Source: Combretum micranthum
Taxonomy: Eukaryota > Streptophyta > Magnoliopsida > Myrtales > Combretaceae
NCBI GenBank assembly: GCA_024138025.1
Contig: JAMXBD010000024.1
Location: forward strand, 2,356,001 to 2,420,000
Length of the DNA stretch: 64,000 nucleotides
Direction: 5' to 3'
Below are positions 13,440-25,393 of the stretch, one piece after another (the stretch's first letter is position 1; every line of letters begins with the position of its first letter). Below the pieces are notes generated by a model. That model worked only from the letters and a program-made list of their open reading frames with translations, was not told the origin of the DNA and made no database searches. Made by a program: the position numbers and the translations under genes.

Positions 13440-14700
13440 TACACATCGCGAACCAGAAATACCCCTTATATAACTTGAGAGCCGGGAAGGACCTCAACAA
13501 CCAAATCAACCAAGGCAAGTCTCAATTAATATTGAACAACTTGCTGACCTAATAAGAGATTTGATGCAACAAGCCCATACTATATTAGCACCTATACCAG
13601 CTACACATGCGCAAGAAGCGACACCAAAGGTTCCAACACCACCTGTTGCAATGGCACCAGCTGAACCGCTATCACCAAGACGCTATCAAAGTATATTGCA
13701 TGATTTCATAAAGTGCAATCGATATTTTGATGGAGCTTTTGGAAAATCGGATGAAGACAAGGATTGATTATCACCAATAGAGCAATCTTTCAGCACTTTT
13801 GAAGTACCGCATCACCTTAAGCTTGTTTCCGGTACTTATATACTGACATTCAATGCAAGGATATAGTGGGAATCCAGAAGTAAAAAGCTGCTAACCCAAT
13901 CACATGGGAGATATTTAAGCATGAATTCTTGGAGAACTTTTTCCTCATAAGCTTGAGAGTCCAATATAGTACGGATTTCGTACGTATCTCTCAAGGAGGC
14001 CGTAGTCTTGAGTAATATGAAACAGAGTTTAGCAGGTTGTTACAACATGCCCCTGAATCATATAAGCATAGTGAGGAACTCAAGAGATAAGTATTCTTAG
14101 GGGGATTAGACGAAGACCTCCGTATCAAATTGGAAAAGTTTGACGTAAGAGGTTTTCGAGAATTAGTAGAAAGAGCACAAATTGTGGAAAAGTACTAAGA
14201 AAAGGAGAATGACATAAAGGAACGTTATGATATTTGAGGAAGAACCCGTAAGTGGGCCCAACTTAAGCTTCAAAGTCAAGGAGTTTAAATTCTGAAGCAA
14301 TCCGAGAAAAAAGAAGGATAAAAAGACACCAGATCTCCGATGTTAGAAATGTAAAGGGGGACATCATCCAAGACAATGTCCCAAGCTACAACACAAGTAT
14401 TACTACTGTGGAAGCCCGAACTACAAGGTGCAAAGTTGTTCAAAGAAAACCACTACTGTTTACCTCATCTATAAAAAACCGAGACATATTGCTGAAAAAG
14501 TACCTTAAAAAGAAAGGCACGGATAACGTTAAGAATGGAAATGACAAGAGGAATGGGAGATACTCCGTAATACTCCCACAAGGAATACATATATACAACC
14601 TATAAGGAGAGTGGGTTTACGAGGAAGCCAACCACAAGGAAATAGAATTCGCTACCCTGGAAGAGAATGATAGTCGTCAACGTGAATCAGTATCAGGTTG
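13440..14700 (+). pseudogene. Ty3/gypsy gag (capsid plus zinc knuckle), broken
   Basis: Several frames together give a retrotransposon Gag. A leader with SINIEQLADLIRDLMQQA is followed by a proline-rich linker. The capsid motif block (about 13918-14210) has FLENFF, YETEFSRLLQHAPESY, GLDEDLRIKLEKFDVRGF and ELVERAQIVEKY. A knuckle region follows from 14341. In-frame stops (for example just before YETEF and after VEKY) and frameshifts show it is dead. Its family matches the minus-strand gag at 59.8-61.1 kb, which shares GLDEDLR and the EL(K)xxVF pattern. The order knuckle (12.6 kb), then a new gag start, shows two separate elements here. Confidence 0.85.
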
Positions 14701-15589
14701 GCATTGTACCCTTAGATGTTACAATGTCTTTTTGAACCGCTAAAACTAAAGGAACGATTTATTAGCAATGACAGTAGAATAAATAACCATCATCACCTAA
14801 TATAGAATGGATATATATAAGATTGGCAAAAAATTTAGCACATATCAAACGTAGATATCAAATCAAACGCCATCTGCCTTGTTAACACTAAAAATACCCA
14901 AAACAATGCTTACAATTATCACCTAAAAACTAGAACCATTGATGATAAAATATCAACATACAATTCCCAAAATCAATAACATAATGAAACATCTTAATCT
15001 CAAACCTTGTCAAAGATGATCACGTAAATAATAAAACATCAATGTCCTTAACATTGTGTATTTTATATGCATAATGTCATATATATACTCACATAAGAAT
15101 GGAAAAGCGAATTCACAACCTTCTTTTGTTGTATTGATGTGTCAGTGTTGTGTCGTCGTCGATCCAGAGTCGAGTTGAGTCAAGTGTTAGTTGTATGTCG
15201 TCTTGATTGTGTCTGAGACTCTTCAAAGGTCAAGTAAAATGAAGGTTGAAATTGCTAAACCAAATCTAATTGATTTATAAATGCTATACTACATAAGAAT
15301 ATCAAACACAGAATAAAGGAAATGTTGGAAAATTCTCAAAATCACCAAGTTAAGAATAAACAAAAATATAAGTAATGGTGAAAGGAGAAATACTAAAATG
15401 GCAATAACTCCCAAACCTTTTTGTAGAGATGATACCAAAGAAATATATCAAATAAATGGGGGCAAAGAAACAACATAATGTAATCACAATACTTGTCACA
15501 AATAAAAGTACAATGAATCTCATATGTCGAGAATGCTAATGAAATACAACATAAGCTTTCTCACCAAGTTTTACAAACTACGTACGCAT
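14701..15589 (+). other. Unclassified sequence between gag and LTR
   Basis: AT-rich sequence without a readable domain. Its position between gypsy gag and the 3' LTR start suggests heavily deleted pol remnants, but I could not identify integrase or RNase H words. Nothing else is seen in it. Confidence 0.4.
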
Positions 15590-15630
15590 GACAAGTTTTG
15601 AGGATAAAACTTTCTTTAAAGGAGATAGGT
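15590..15630 (+). other. End of gypsy pol and polypurine tract
   Basis: The words SFEDKT(S/F)FKGDR in translation and the purine stretch AAAGGAGATAGG directly precede TGTAAACCCC. This matches the known end of chromovirus-type gypsy elements, where an S/T-F-E-D-K/E tail is followed by a purine-rich PPT and then the 3' LTR. It shows which way round the large LTR family runs. Confidence 0.7.
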
Positions 15631-16648
15631 TGTAAACCCCTGAATTTTTTATAATTCTTATAAGATAATCCTAGAGTTAAATACCAAAATTGAGACCCTA
15701 AAAACCAACCCAAGTTATAACCGAATTTTAAATAAGATCAAATACAAAAAATCTTAACCTTGAGAAAAAGAGAACCCTCAAAACAAAATGGAAAATCGAA
15801 CAATTGTTTGATTAAATATCCGTACGTCAACTAAATCATATATCTAATCCCTAACACGCAAATCAAGATGATATGTTCAAATAACACTTGACGACGAAAT
15901 ACTAAAACCTTAAATTCTTCGGTAAATTTTGGAATAAAAAAATTCAATTGCCACCAAAATTCAAACAGAGCCAACCCATAACCTTAGACTCAGTCAAACA
16001 ATCCCGAGAACTGAAAAACTATTAAATAAACCATAAAAAATAACATAAAATGTAAATTTTTAACCAAAAAAATATAACACGATCAAAAACCCTAAAATTT
16101 TATTATCTTATGAATAAATCAAAAGGCTCGAAATCAAACCGGAACCCTAAACGTCAATAAAGTTTGCAACAAACCTTAGTATTTAGATTTGACAATCTCG
16201 CTATGAAATCCTAAGCAACAGAATTGAGATAATTGTGAATGATAGTTTGTAATAATATAGAGAAGCTTAAAAATATCAGATTCATTAAATTTTAGTGTGC
16301 TTCAAACCCGAATAGATCAGTTCTTGAAAAGCGTGTCCCGAGACTCGAGATAGTAAAAATATTCCTATGGCATTGTTAGATTCATAATAATACAAAGATT
16401 TTAAAAATATTAGTGTTATAATTTTTTGGTAGCTAAAAATATCAGATATCGTATTTTTACACGTACTTTTTTTTACTACCAGTAAATTATTAGTCTTTTT
16501 TACTATTCATCATCATATTCTATACTATTCACAATTATTCATCTATCTTTACTTTTTGTACTACCTACTCTTACTACCTACATACATATTTTCTTACTTT
16601 TTACTTTTTCGTACAACTTTCATTATATCATACTTTACATATTATTAG
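15631..16648 (+). mobile_element. Large gypsy LTR, 5' part only (copy L, 3' LTR)
   Basis: It begins TGTAAACCCCTGAATTTTT right after a polypurine tract. It contains the family's U3 landmarks: GCGTGTCCCGAGACTCG-like text near 16340, the ACTACCAGTAAATTATTAG region near 16480, and runs of TACTATTCA/TTACTTTT. It stops near 16648, where gypsy RT sequence begins abruptly, so promoter and R-U5 are missing. This is the only place where the family LTR is seen attached to an internal region. Confidence 0.75.
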
Positions 16649-16653
16649 GTAAG

Positions 16654-17043
16654 TTTGTAGTAGTATATTTTGATGACATTTTGGTGTACAATATGAATCT
16701 AGATTGCCATACGTACCATCTACGAGCTGTACTTGAAGTATTGCAATCTGAGAAGTTGTATGGCAATCTTAAGAAGTGTTCTTTATGTCAATCAGAGGTA
16801 ATATTCTAAGATTTTGTAGTCTCTAGTGTTGAACTTGTATATTCAATATGGATTTTGATGAGACAATATAATGTACAATTAACTATTCAATTATGAAAAA
16901 CTCCACTTAATTAGTCAAACAATTTGATGAATAATATGCTAGAATATATATGTGTATGTTGCCTATTTTTGTGGAGATTATGCAAGTTTTAGTAAGAAAG
17001 TTAACGATGGACAATTTTAGTCAAAAGGCAAGTCGAGAGCTAG
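16654..17043 (+). pseudogene. Ty3/gypsy reverse transcriptase fragment
   Basis: Translation gives FVVVYFDDILVY (the YFDD version of the RT catalytic YxDD box), then HLRAVLEVLQSEKLYGNLKKC and a region matching the F-L-G-F-V-V-S stretch of gypsy RT. In-frame stops occur from about 16808 on. It begins directly at the end of LTR fragment L and is cut at 17043 by LTR copy G. The catalytic aspartates are kept but the gene is a short dead piece. Confidence 0.85.
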
Positions 17044-20000
17044 TGTCACGCCCCAAAGGGTACCTTAAACGTGACAATCCGCTACATACAATATTAAAGC
17101 TTAGGAATGACGCTCCTTAGTCATGCAAAAGCTTTAACACCATATGCAAGGTATGCTTTTGCAACAATAGGAAACACCGATGGGATATGTTGTTTAATAT
17201 AAAAAAAATATGGCAATCGAGAAAATACTTAAAACATTCATATTTATAATTTAAAGGCCAATAGTCTTACAATTTTATAAGGGCATTCCCCCCAATAAAT
17301 CTCCAAAAATCATAATTCTATCATAGTCTTACTTAAAACAGATAACCATAACTGAAAGATTTTAAAGGAAATATAATGTCTAGTCTTTGAATAGAATTCC
17401 CCCAAAAGCTTCCCAAGAGTCATATGTCTTACTCGGTGGAATGTGATATCGGGTCCAAAAGTAGATAAACCTACAATATCAAAAATATGTTGGGAGGTAC
17501 GCATAACTAGCTTAGTGAGATAATTCCTTACGCAAACATACCCATAACAAAACAATCAAACAAGTCCATTAGCAAACATATGAGATGCAACATCCACATG
17601 ATTAAACAAATATATACGATTATTTGGACATGTATATAAAATGGATTTATGCTCTCGTATCAGGGGTTAGGGAATGCTTTGAATGAGTCTAACAACCTCC
17701 TTGAAGTTGTGTGCTCGTCTTTAGGTTCTAATCAACAGTACTACTAGTCCTCGGGTCTTCCTTACCCAAAGCAGTTGATTCGGTCTGACTACACCATGAG
17801 GCCGTATTTCCTGAACGTCCTAATCCCTTAAGATGTAGCTAGGTAGCTTATCTTTCTAGGCCCTCACAAAGGAGTAGTAGCTGTCACGCCCCGAGGGATA
17901 CCATAAACGTGGCAGTCCGCCGTACACAATACTAAAGTCTAGGAATGACTACCTTAGTCATGCAAAGGCTTCCATATTATGTACAAGGCATACATCACAA
18001 CCAAGGGGACGCATCGGAGTAGCGCAATTTATATTGATAATAAATAAGTAACAAGGCAAAGAGAATACTTAATATAAAACATAAGCATATCACATTTCAA
18101 TTCTTAAGGGCATATTCTTCTTTTATCTTCAAATAAATATACATCCCTAATCATATAGGTTAGCACATATAAAGAACCTTACAAGATTTCTTCATCGTAT
18201 GATTCCATATCCTTAATCATCCGTCCATGACTTCCTTAATGTCATGATCCTCAAATTTAATCCACGAATATACCTGTTTCAACAAAATCTATAGGGTATA
18301 AGCTACAACTAGCTTAGTGAGATATTCCTTTTCATTCGCACCATGTTTTCAAACAAGTTTATTTATTTAATCACACATATGCTATGCATACAATGCAATA
18401 ATCACATGATTACGCGAATATATATAGTCATCCGGAAACCATATATAGAACGGATTTACCCCTCCGTATCAAAGGTTAGGGAATTGGGGTTGAAGGTCCT
18501 CGACCTTCTACTGCTAGTCCCCAGGTCCTCACCCACAGCGTTCGGTTGGCTCGGCTCCAAACCTAGAGTCGCTTTCCCCGAGCGATTTGGATTCTCCAGA
18601 AGGAATATGGCCCGTGGCACCGCACGATCACAGCCAATCCAACTCTACGCGTAGGAGTAGCAGCCTTCCGAAAAAGATGTGACTCGATGGATGCTATGCA
18701 TGAACGTTTTATTGTTCTTAGGTCAAACCTTATTAAGGTTTATTATAGGGCGATCAATCAATTTAGCAACAATAAACAATCATACAAGTAAGTAAACAAA
18801 ATTATTTAAACAAGCAGATCGAAGTTGCGATATTCTTAATTCTCAATTCACGCATAAACATAGAATCATATATATACGCATAATCCCGAAATCCCCAAAT
18901 ATATTCGTTTTATCTTTTCTTAGTATACTAATGCTACTACATTACAAGCACAAGCAAGGTAACGAAATAGAAGGAATAACTCACTCGTCCATTTCGCTAT
19001 CTTCTTAGTCGTAGAAATCCTCGGGTAGGTATTCTCATGTCCATCGTCACCTAGACAAAAGAAATGCCTGGGATAAGTCTTTCATGAAATTCCTATCCTT
19101 AGAGATTCCAAACTTTTCTTAAAATCGCGGTAAAATCGTATAAGAGGAAATTCCAACTTAAAATGGTCATAACTTGCTCATTTTAACTCGGAATTTCGCA
19201 TATAATATACCGTTTTCTACCTATTCGAAAAGATCTATCCAATTCTAAGATTATCTTGGTCATAAAAGGTCATTTGGTTCTGAAAACGTTAGGTACAGAT
19301 TTAAGACGAATTTTCTAAACTTTTGCAAAAATCCATTTTCTAACCTCTAACTTCATTTTAAAGAAAATCCTTTTGTAATCAATATATGTATATAATTAAT
19401 ATATATGATAAACACTTTGAATGTATAGGCAAGCTCACTTTATATGCAAAAATCCAATGGTAGTGTCTCAACAATTTTATTTCATAAAAACTATTCATTA
19501 AACTATCAGCTTTGAAAACTCCTTTTTAGTATTTAAAGAAACTTTATATTTTTCTTAGGTTGTTATAAATGAGTATAATCTTATTTTTATTCTTCATTCC
19601 TTTTTCCAAAACAAGCAAATTTTCCTTTAACCCTAGTCTTTCATATATTCATTTCTAGTGATAAAAGATTAATTTATCAAAAGTACATTAAGTTGTCGAA
19701 AACCTTTTCATAATTTGTTTATTTAAGATGGTCTTAGAAAATGAGTCTTGTTTTTCTTATATTCCTTTCTAAAATATAAGCTTTTACTTTCCAAAACTTG
19801 TTCTTTCATCTCTTTTGAAAAGAATCATCTTTTATTGATAAAACCCATTATTGTTTAATCTATTTATATTCTTTTGAAAATGAGTTCCTTCTTTTTAGAA
19901 ATTTGAAAATCATTATTTTTCTTAAGTGGGTTTATCACCTTATGAAAATTAGTTTGTTTTCTTAGTTTTATTTCGAAGTTTAAAAGAGTTTAAATCTTGA

Positions 20001-23000
20001 GCTTTTTGTAAAACTTTTAATATTAATAAATTATATTATTAAAAGCTTAGGTTAACATAATATACAAAGAAAATATTTATTTCTTATGATTCCTTGGAAA
20101 TCTATCTTTGTTATTTATGAAAACGTTGAGAAAACTCCATTTCTATGTTGTTGATAATAACTTCATGATTTTGTGATAAATCATATGATTGAAAACTTAG
20201 CTTTGAGTTCATTTAAAACAAAATTCTATTTTTTGATTAATTGAGACATTAACATTACGTAAATGCAAGTATCATGAGCATATAAAATAATAAGAACATA
20301 AGAAAATACTAAAAATAATTAATGAGCAAGAAAATAAAATATCAAGCATTGGGAACCTTAGCTTCATCAAGGAATCCCGATCAAGTATTGGAGCCTTAGC
20401 TTTATCAAGGCATCCCGGGACTAAGAATGGACTAGTCCCGAAAGATTAAAGAAAATAAATAAAAGATTGTTTTGACTTGATATGGACAAGTCTCTAAGAC
20501 TAGAAAGACTAGTCTTAATATCAACATAAAATAAATAAATTGCATAACTTGAAAATAAATAAATAACAAATGAGCTTATATGCTCTAAATAAATATATAT
20601 ACATAATATACATAATACTATATATATAAGCAAATAATCACAATAATAATAACAACATAATAAAATAGGAAGCTTATGTACAAGAACAAAACATGAACAT
20701 GTTGTTGCTTTTACTACTCATATGAGTTTCAAAACAACACCATAGTCATGTTAAGTTACATGACATGGATAAATAATAGATGGAAGAAATATTTACCTAA
20801 GGTATGTAAGAGGTATGAAGATGGTAGTGAATGTATGGTTATGTGGTTATGGAGAGATAGTAGTTGTATTACATAAAGAGAGTTTTGGTAGGAGAGATTT
20901 TCTTCTTACAAGAAGAGAGTTCTTGTAAGAGTATGGAGAGAGTGTTTAGAGAGAATTTTTGCATAAATTCTTTACTTGAGAAAGGTGTGAAGAAATGAGA
21001 AGAGGAGAGGTGGTATTTATAGAATTTTTGGAGTGGAATTTAGATGTAATAAAATAAATTGAAAAAGAAAAAAATAATTGGATGAATGGGGAACAAATAG
21101 GCGCCGGTTTTGCTTGCATTAGGAGGGGAATTTTGATTTATTTTATTTTGTTTGTGTAATAAAGAAGTAATGTGTAAAGTTTGATGTGATTAAAGTTGTA
21201 TTGGAAATGAAAAAAGTAAGAAAATAGTATGTAGTATGTAAGAAATAGGTGTAAGAAAAAGTAGAGATAGGTGAATAGTAATAAATAGTAGAAAAGTACT
21301 ATGAATAGTAGACTAGACAATTAAAGTACCGGTAGTAATAATGCGATATCTGTAATTTTTAGCTACCAAAAAATTCTAAAACTGATATTTTTGGAATCCT
21401 TGTATTTTTTACGAGTCTATTGGTATAAACGAATATTTTTAATATTCCGAGCTCTGGACTCGCTTTTCGAGAACCGATCCCGTTTGGGTCCGAAGGTCAC
21501 TCAAAATTCGCGAATCTGATATTTTTATGTTACCCTACTTATTACGAACTATTCTAGGCCATTAACTTAATTTCGTCTTCTAGGGTTTAAAAACGCGGGA
21601 TTGCCGGATCTTAAACACTAGGGCTCGTTATGGCTTGTTGACTTTAGGGTTTGTTTTGATTTCCGTTTCGTCGAGATATTCGTAAGATCGTATAATTTTC
21701 GAGTCTTGATCGTTTAGAATTTTAGCTCGAAATTTATTTTATTTTATTTGTGATTATTTAATAGTTTTTTAGTTCTCGGAATCGTTTAACCGAGTCTAGG
21801 TTATAAGTTGACTCAGTTTGACTTTTTGTGAGAATTTGAAATTTGTGATTTCTGAAATTTATCGAAGGTTTTAAGATTTTGCTGTTGATCGTTATTTGGA
21901 TATATTGTCTTGATTTGCGTGTTAGAAAATGGTTAGGTGATTTAATTGATGTACGGACGTTGATTAAACCGTAGTTAGACTTTATTTCGTTTCAAGGGTT
22001 CTTGTTTTCTCAAGATTGAGAAAACTCGTTTTTGTTCTCATTTGGAATTAAGTTTTAACTTGGTTCGAGTTTTAGGGTTTCATTTCCGATGTTGACTTGG
22101 TATGAATCGGTGTAAGTCTCGAGTCGATTTTTTTTAGGATTATGAAAATTTTTGGGGGTTTACAGTAGCAAAATGTTAATATGATTCTCTAAATGATATG
22201 CATGCTCAATTTAGCTATAAGAAATTCCCGATCCACAGTTAATCTCTTTTAAGGTGATCAACTAATATTCACACACATAAAATCATACATAAAGTCAATT
22301 TACATTAATAGACTAATCGAGTTTCAATATGCTTATCGTTCATTGATCACACATAATGAAGCACAGACATAAATCCCATAATATCCCACATGCATCCTAA
22401 TTTTATCTTTTTTCTTAAAATCTAGTGCTCTGCTATACAAGCATAAGCATGAATACGTAAAAGGTAAAGAAAAAACTCACTTAGCCATGGTGATCAATAT
22501 CAATCAAAGTAATCCTTGGGAAAGAGAAGTTCTTGGTTTGTGTCACCTAAACAAGAGAAATACCCAAAATGAGTATTTTATCTAAGTTCTACTTAAAATT
22601 CCAATTCTACCAATTAAATTCGTGCCACTTTTCTGGTTGTAGAAATTCCAACTTCAAACGGTCATAACTTGCTCATTCATCGCATAATAATAGTCATTCT
22701 CTACCTACTCGAAAAGATTTATCTGTTTTTAAGATTATTTTAAAATTTTATGTTCATTTAAGGGTCGGAATGAGGCGATACAGATTCATCCTCAAAGTTC
22801 CAGCCCTTAATTCTTGCATTTTTCAAAGTTTTTTTCATCAATTGGTCACTTTATAACAAGCACAAAAATATCTCTATCTTTGAAATAACTTAGTATTGAT
22901 ATTAACTCATATTATATGCATGATCTTAGTGATGTTATTAAGGAAATGATTTTTCCATAAAGCAATCCCTTATGGATGTTCTAAAGTTAATGTTCATGGA

Positions 23001-24411
23001 AAAAAAAAAAAACTCCCTTTGAGTTATGAAAGGAAATCATAATTATTAATTTGTTATAGGTGAAATATTTAACTAAGAAAATTACTATTTTTATGTTTGT
23101 TTAACTTCATGAAAATTTTATTTTCATAATAAACTACTTTTGTCTAACCATTTTTCTAAGATATAAATCTTTATATTTTTGTATATGAATTTTTATTCTA
23201 AGTGGAGTCTTCTTCGAGAAAAATATTTCTATTGTTTATACTTAAAAATGAATCATGTGGAAACTTGTTCTAAATCTTTTATTTTTGGAAAAAAAAGTTT
23301 TGTGCATGTTTTATGAGTAAGTTTATGGAAAAAGTTGAATAATAAAAAATTATCAACATTCATATTTTAAGAAAACTCACTTGATACTTCAAAATTTTAG
23401 TTGAGTTCCTATTTTTATTCTTTTATTCTTAATGACAATTCTTCCTAAATGTGGAAAAATAAAATCCTTGAAAATAAGGGATTATCAATACTTACATCTT
23501 GGAAAATTTTATTATGACATCACTTATAACCCTGTATGCATATAAGTGAAAATTTTGTAATTATACCAAGAATAAAAATCATTAGCATAAATTCATATAA
23601 AAATTATAGATAGAAAATCAAAATAAACATAAAAATAAGATTATGGGAGTCTTAGCTTGAAATCAAGGCTCTCTGGGATTGATTAAATTCCAATCACCAT
23701 AAAATAAAATAAAAAGAAAGCATAAAGATAAAAATGTCTTAGATCTTTTTCAAGGCTTCCCGAGACTTATTTTAAATTTCAATCTCATGAATAAAGCATG
23801 ATAAGCAATAAGAAAAACATGAAGTCTTAGATTGTATTCAAGGCTCCTAGGACTTAGATATGGATAAGTCCCCTTTTTTTTAACTTGAAGAAGGACAAGT
23901 ATAAGACTAGAAATTGACTAGTCTTATTTTATTAGCAAGAAATAAATAAACAAGCAAAGATATAAGAGCATTAATACAATATTAGATTACAAAGCATTAG
24001 GCTCTAAAATATATATATGCTTAGTAATATATACAAAGTTAGAGTTAGAAGCAATAATATAACATATCACAAGTATGAACAAGGAGTTAATCAAGACATG
24101 AACAATATGTTGCTTTTACATTTCCATTTCCTAGCATATGCCCATGGAGAAATTTCGAAGCCAAACACACATATTTTTCATGTTCTGTTAATATGAAGTA
24201 AGAGGGTGATTTAGAGTTTTACCTAAAGAGAAATGGATGCTTATGAAGATGGAGAGGAAGAAAGTGTTTGAGAGGAAATTTGTAGAGAGAAAATTTAGAA
24301 AGTGATTTTGGTAGAGTTTTGTTAAGTGAAATGTGTGAAGAAGTGGATGGAGAGATGATATTTTATAGAGAAATGTGGAGGGAATTTGTTATAACATGAT
24401 TTTTTACAAAC
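17044..24411 (-). mobile_element. Large gypsy LTR (copy G), interrupted by copy H and truncated
   Basis: The sense direction is leftward. The sense 3' end is at 17044 (plus strand TGTCACGCCCC). Segments 17044-17881 and 22165-about 24411 belong together, because copy H sits between them with a perfect duplication of GTAGC. G holds the family's mini-exon (22481-22546, frame ending F-P-K-D-Y-F-D-stop) and a leader rich in GAGAGA on the plus strand near 24240-24360. Its U3 is missing: near 24411 it joins an inverted partial copy (I). It was inserted into the gypsy RT fragment. Confidence 0.85.
17882..22164 (-). mobile_element. Solo large gypsy LTR (copy H), 4.28 kb
   Basis: Complete ends: plus strand TGTCACGCCCC at 17882 and GGGGGTTTACA ending at 22164. 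Target duplication GTAGC lies at 17877-17881 and 22165-22169. The sense strand is minus: TATAAATA at 21021-21014, a donor near the start of the intron (TTTAGGTAA, about 20800), and a mini-exon at 19050-18985 whose tail reads L-P-E-D-F-Y-D-stop after a one-base frame slip. There is no internal domain, no PBS and no second LTR, so it is a solo LTR. It is the longest copy and is nested in copy G. Confidence 0.93.
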
Positions 24412-25074
24412 TTAGTGAAATAGAATTAGCAAGTTTAAGTAGAACTTACATGAAATACTCATTTTAGGTATTTTTCTTGTTTAGGTGATGTGGAGATCGA
24501 GTTCCCGTATCCTGAAGATTACTACGACTAGAAGTTTGTCCGCACAATGGCCGAGTGAGTTTATTTCCTACATCCTTATACTTATGTTTTTGCTTGTAGA
24601 ATAATGGCACTAGAACTAGGAAAAGATAAAATGGGAAAGTGCATGTGCTTTACATATATGAGTGACATTATGTTAAGAATATCGCGGCGGGAATTGTCTA
24701 TAATCAATGTTTGATTTAGTATAGGAATGACATGTCTACAAACTCTATGATCACCCTTAAATTATCTAATATTATAACATGAGTACTTAATTAAATTGAT
24801 TCATGCATATCATGTAGTGAGTCACATCGCATTCATTACTATACACTTGGTGGAACAAAGACATAGTAATGAGGTCTGTAGGGCCTGAAACTCTACATAA
24901 CGACAAATGGTTGCCTGAATTAATTTAACATGAGTAGACACCTGAATGAACTACATTTTAGCAGCTAGTAGTGACTTGAATGAACTACAAAAATCTTGTT
25001 TGCAAAATGTAATCTTCTTGGCCCAAAACACCTAACCCCAAAAGGAGGGGTAAATCCATTCAACACATGATTTT
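24412..25074 (+). mobile_element. Partial large LTR (copy I), R/U5 fragment
   Basis: Sense orientation. It contains the end of the LTR intron (TTTCTTGTTTAG|), the mini-exon 24485-24554 with the intact frame D-V-E-I-E-F-P-Y-P-E-D-Y-Y-D-stop, ATGGCCGA|GTGAGTT, and the downstream block GGGGTAAATCCATTCAACA. Both ends are missing. It abuts truncated copy G in inverted orientation on the left and copia gag on the right. Confidence 0.8.
24485..24554 (+). other. Putative LTR mini-exon with acidic ORF (copy I)
   Basis: Bounded by TTTAG| and |GTGAGTTTAT. Starting in phase 2 the frame reads 14 residues, with 5 Asp/Glu in D-V-E-I-E-F-P-Y-P-E-D-Y-Y-D, then TAG. An ATG follows 8 nt before the donor (ATGGCCGA|). 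The sequence pattern is direct; splicing and translation are inference. Confidence 0.4.
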
Positions 25075-25393
25075 TCGTCCAAGTTAGGAGGGTTATATCT
25101 TCTTCTCCTTCATCTTCACTATCATCAGATTCAGCTTAATTAACAACAACTTCTTTAGCTTTGAATGCGATCCCTTTGGTACTACTTTCAGTTCCTTAAG
25201 TGGAATTTTTGTGAGATTCATAAACCAGTAACTTTTGTCTTAGTTGGCTAAGGGAAAGTCTGTTGAGATTTTAAGCTTATTCTATGGCAGTTTTCTTTGC
25301 ATCCCAAGAAGGTGGCAGTATCCTCAACATTTTTCTCACGAGATCAAGATCAGTCTTCCCAAGTGATGCAAGCTCATTTGTTATTACTGTAAG

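Noticed and set aside
17882..22164. DNA transposon with TGTcAcgCCCC/TGTaAaCCCC inverted ends
   Set aside because: The ends are only loosely complementary, the target duplication is 5 bp and the ends are TG...CA; copy L joins the same sequence to a gypsy PPT, so these are LTRs.
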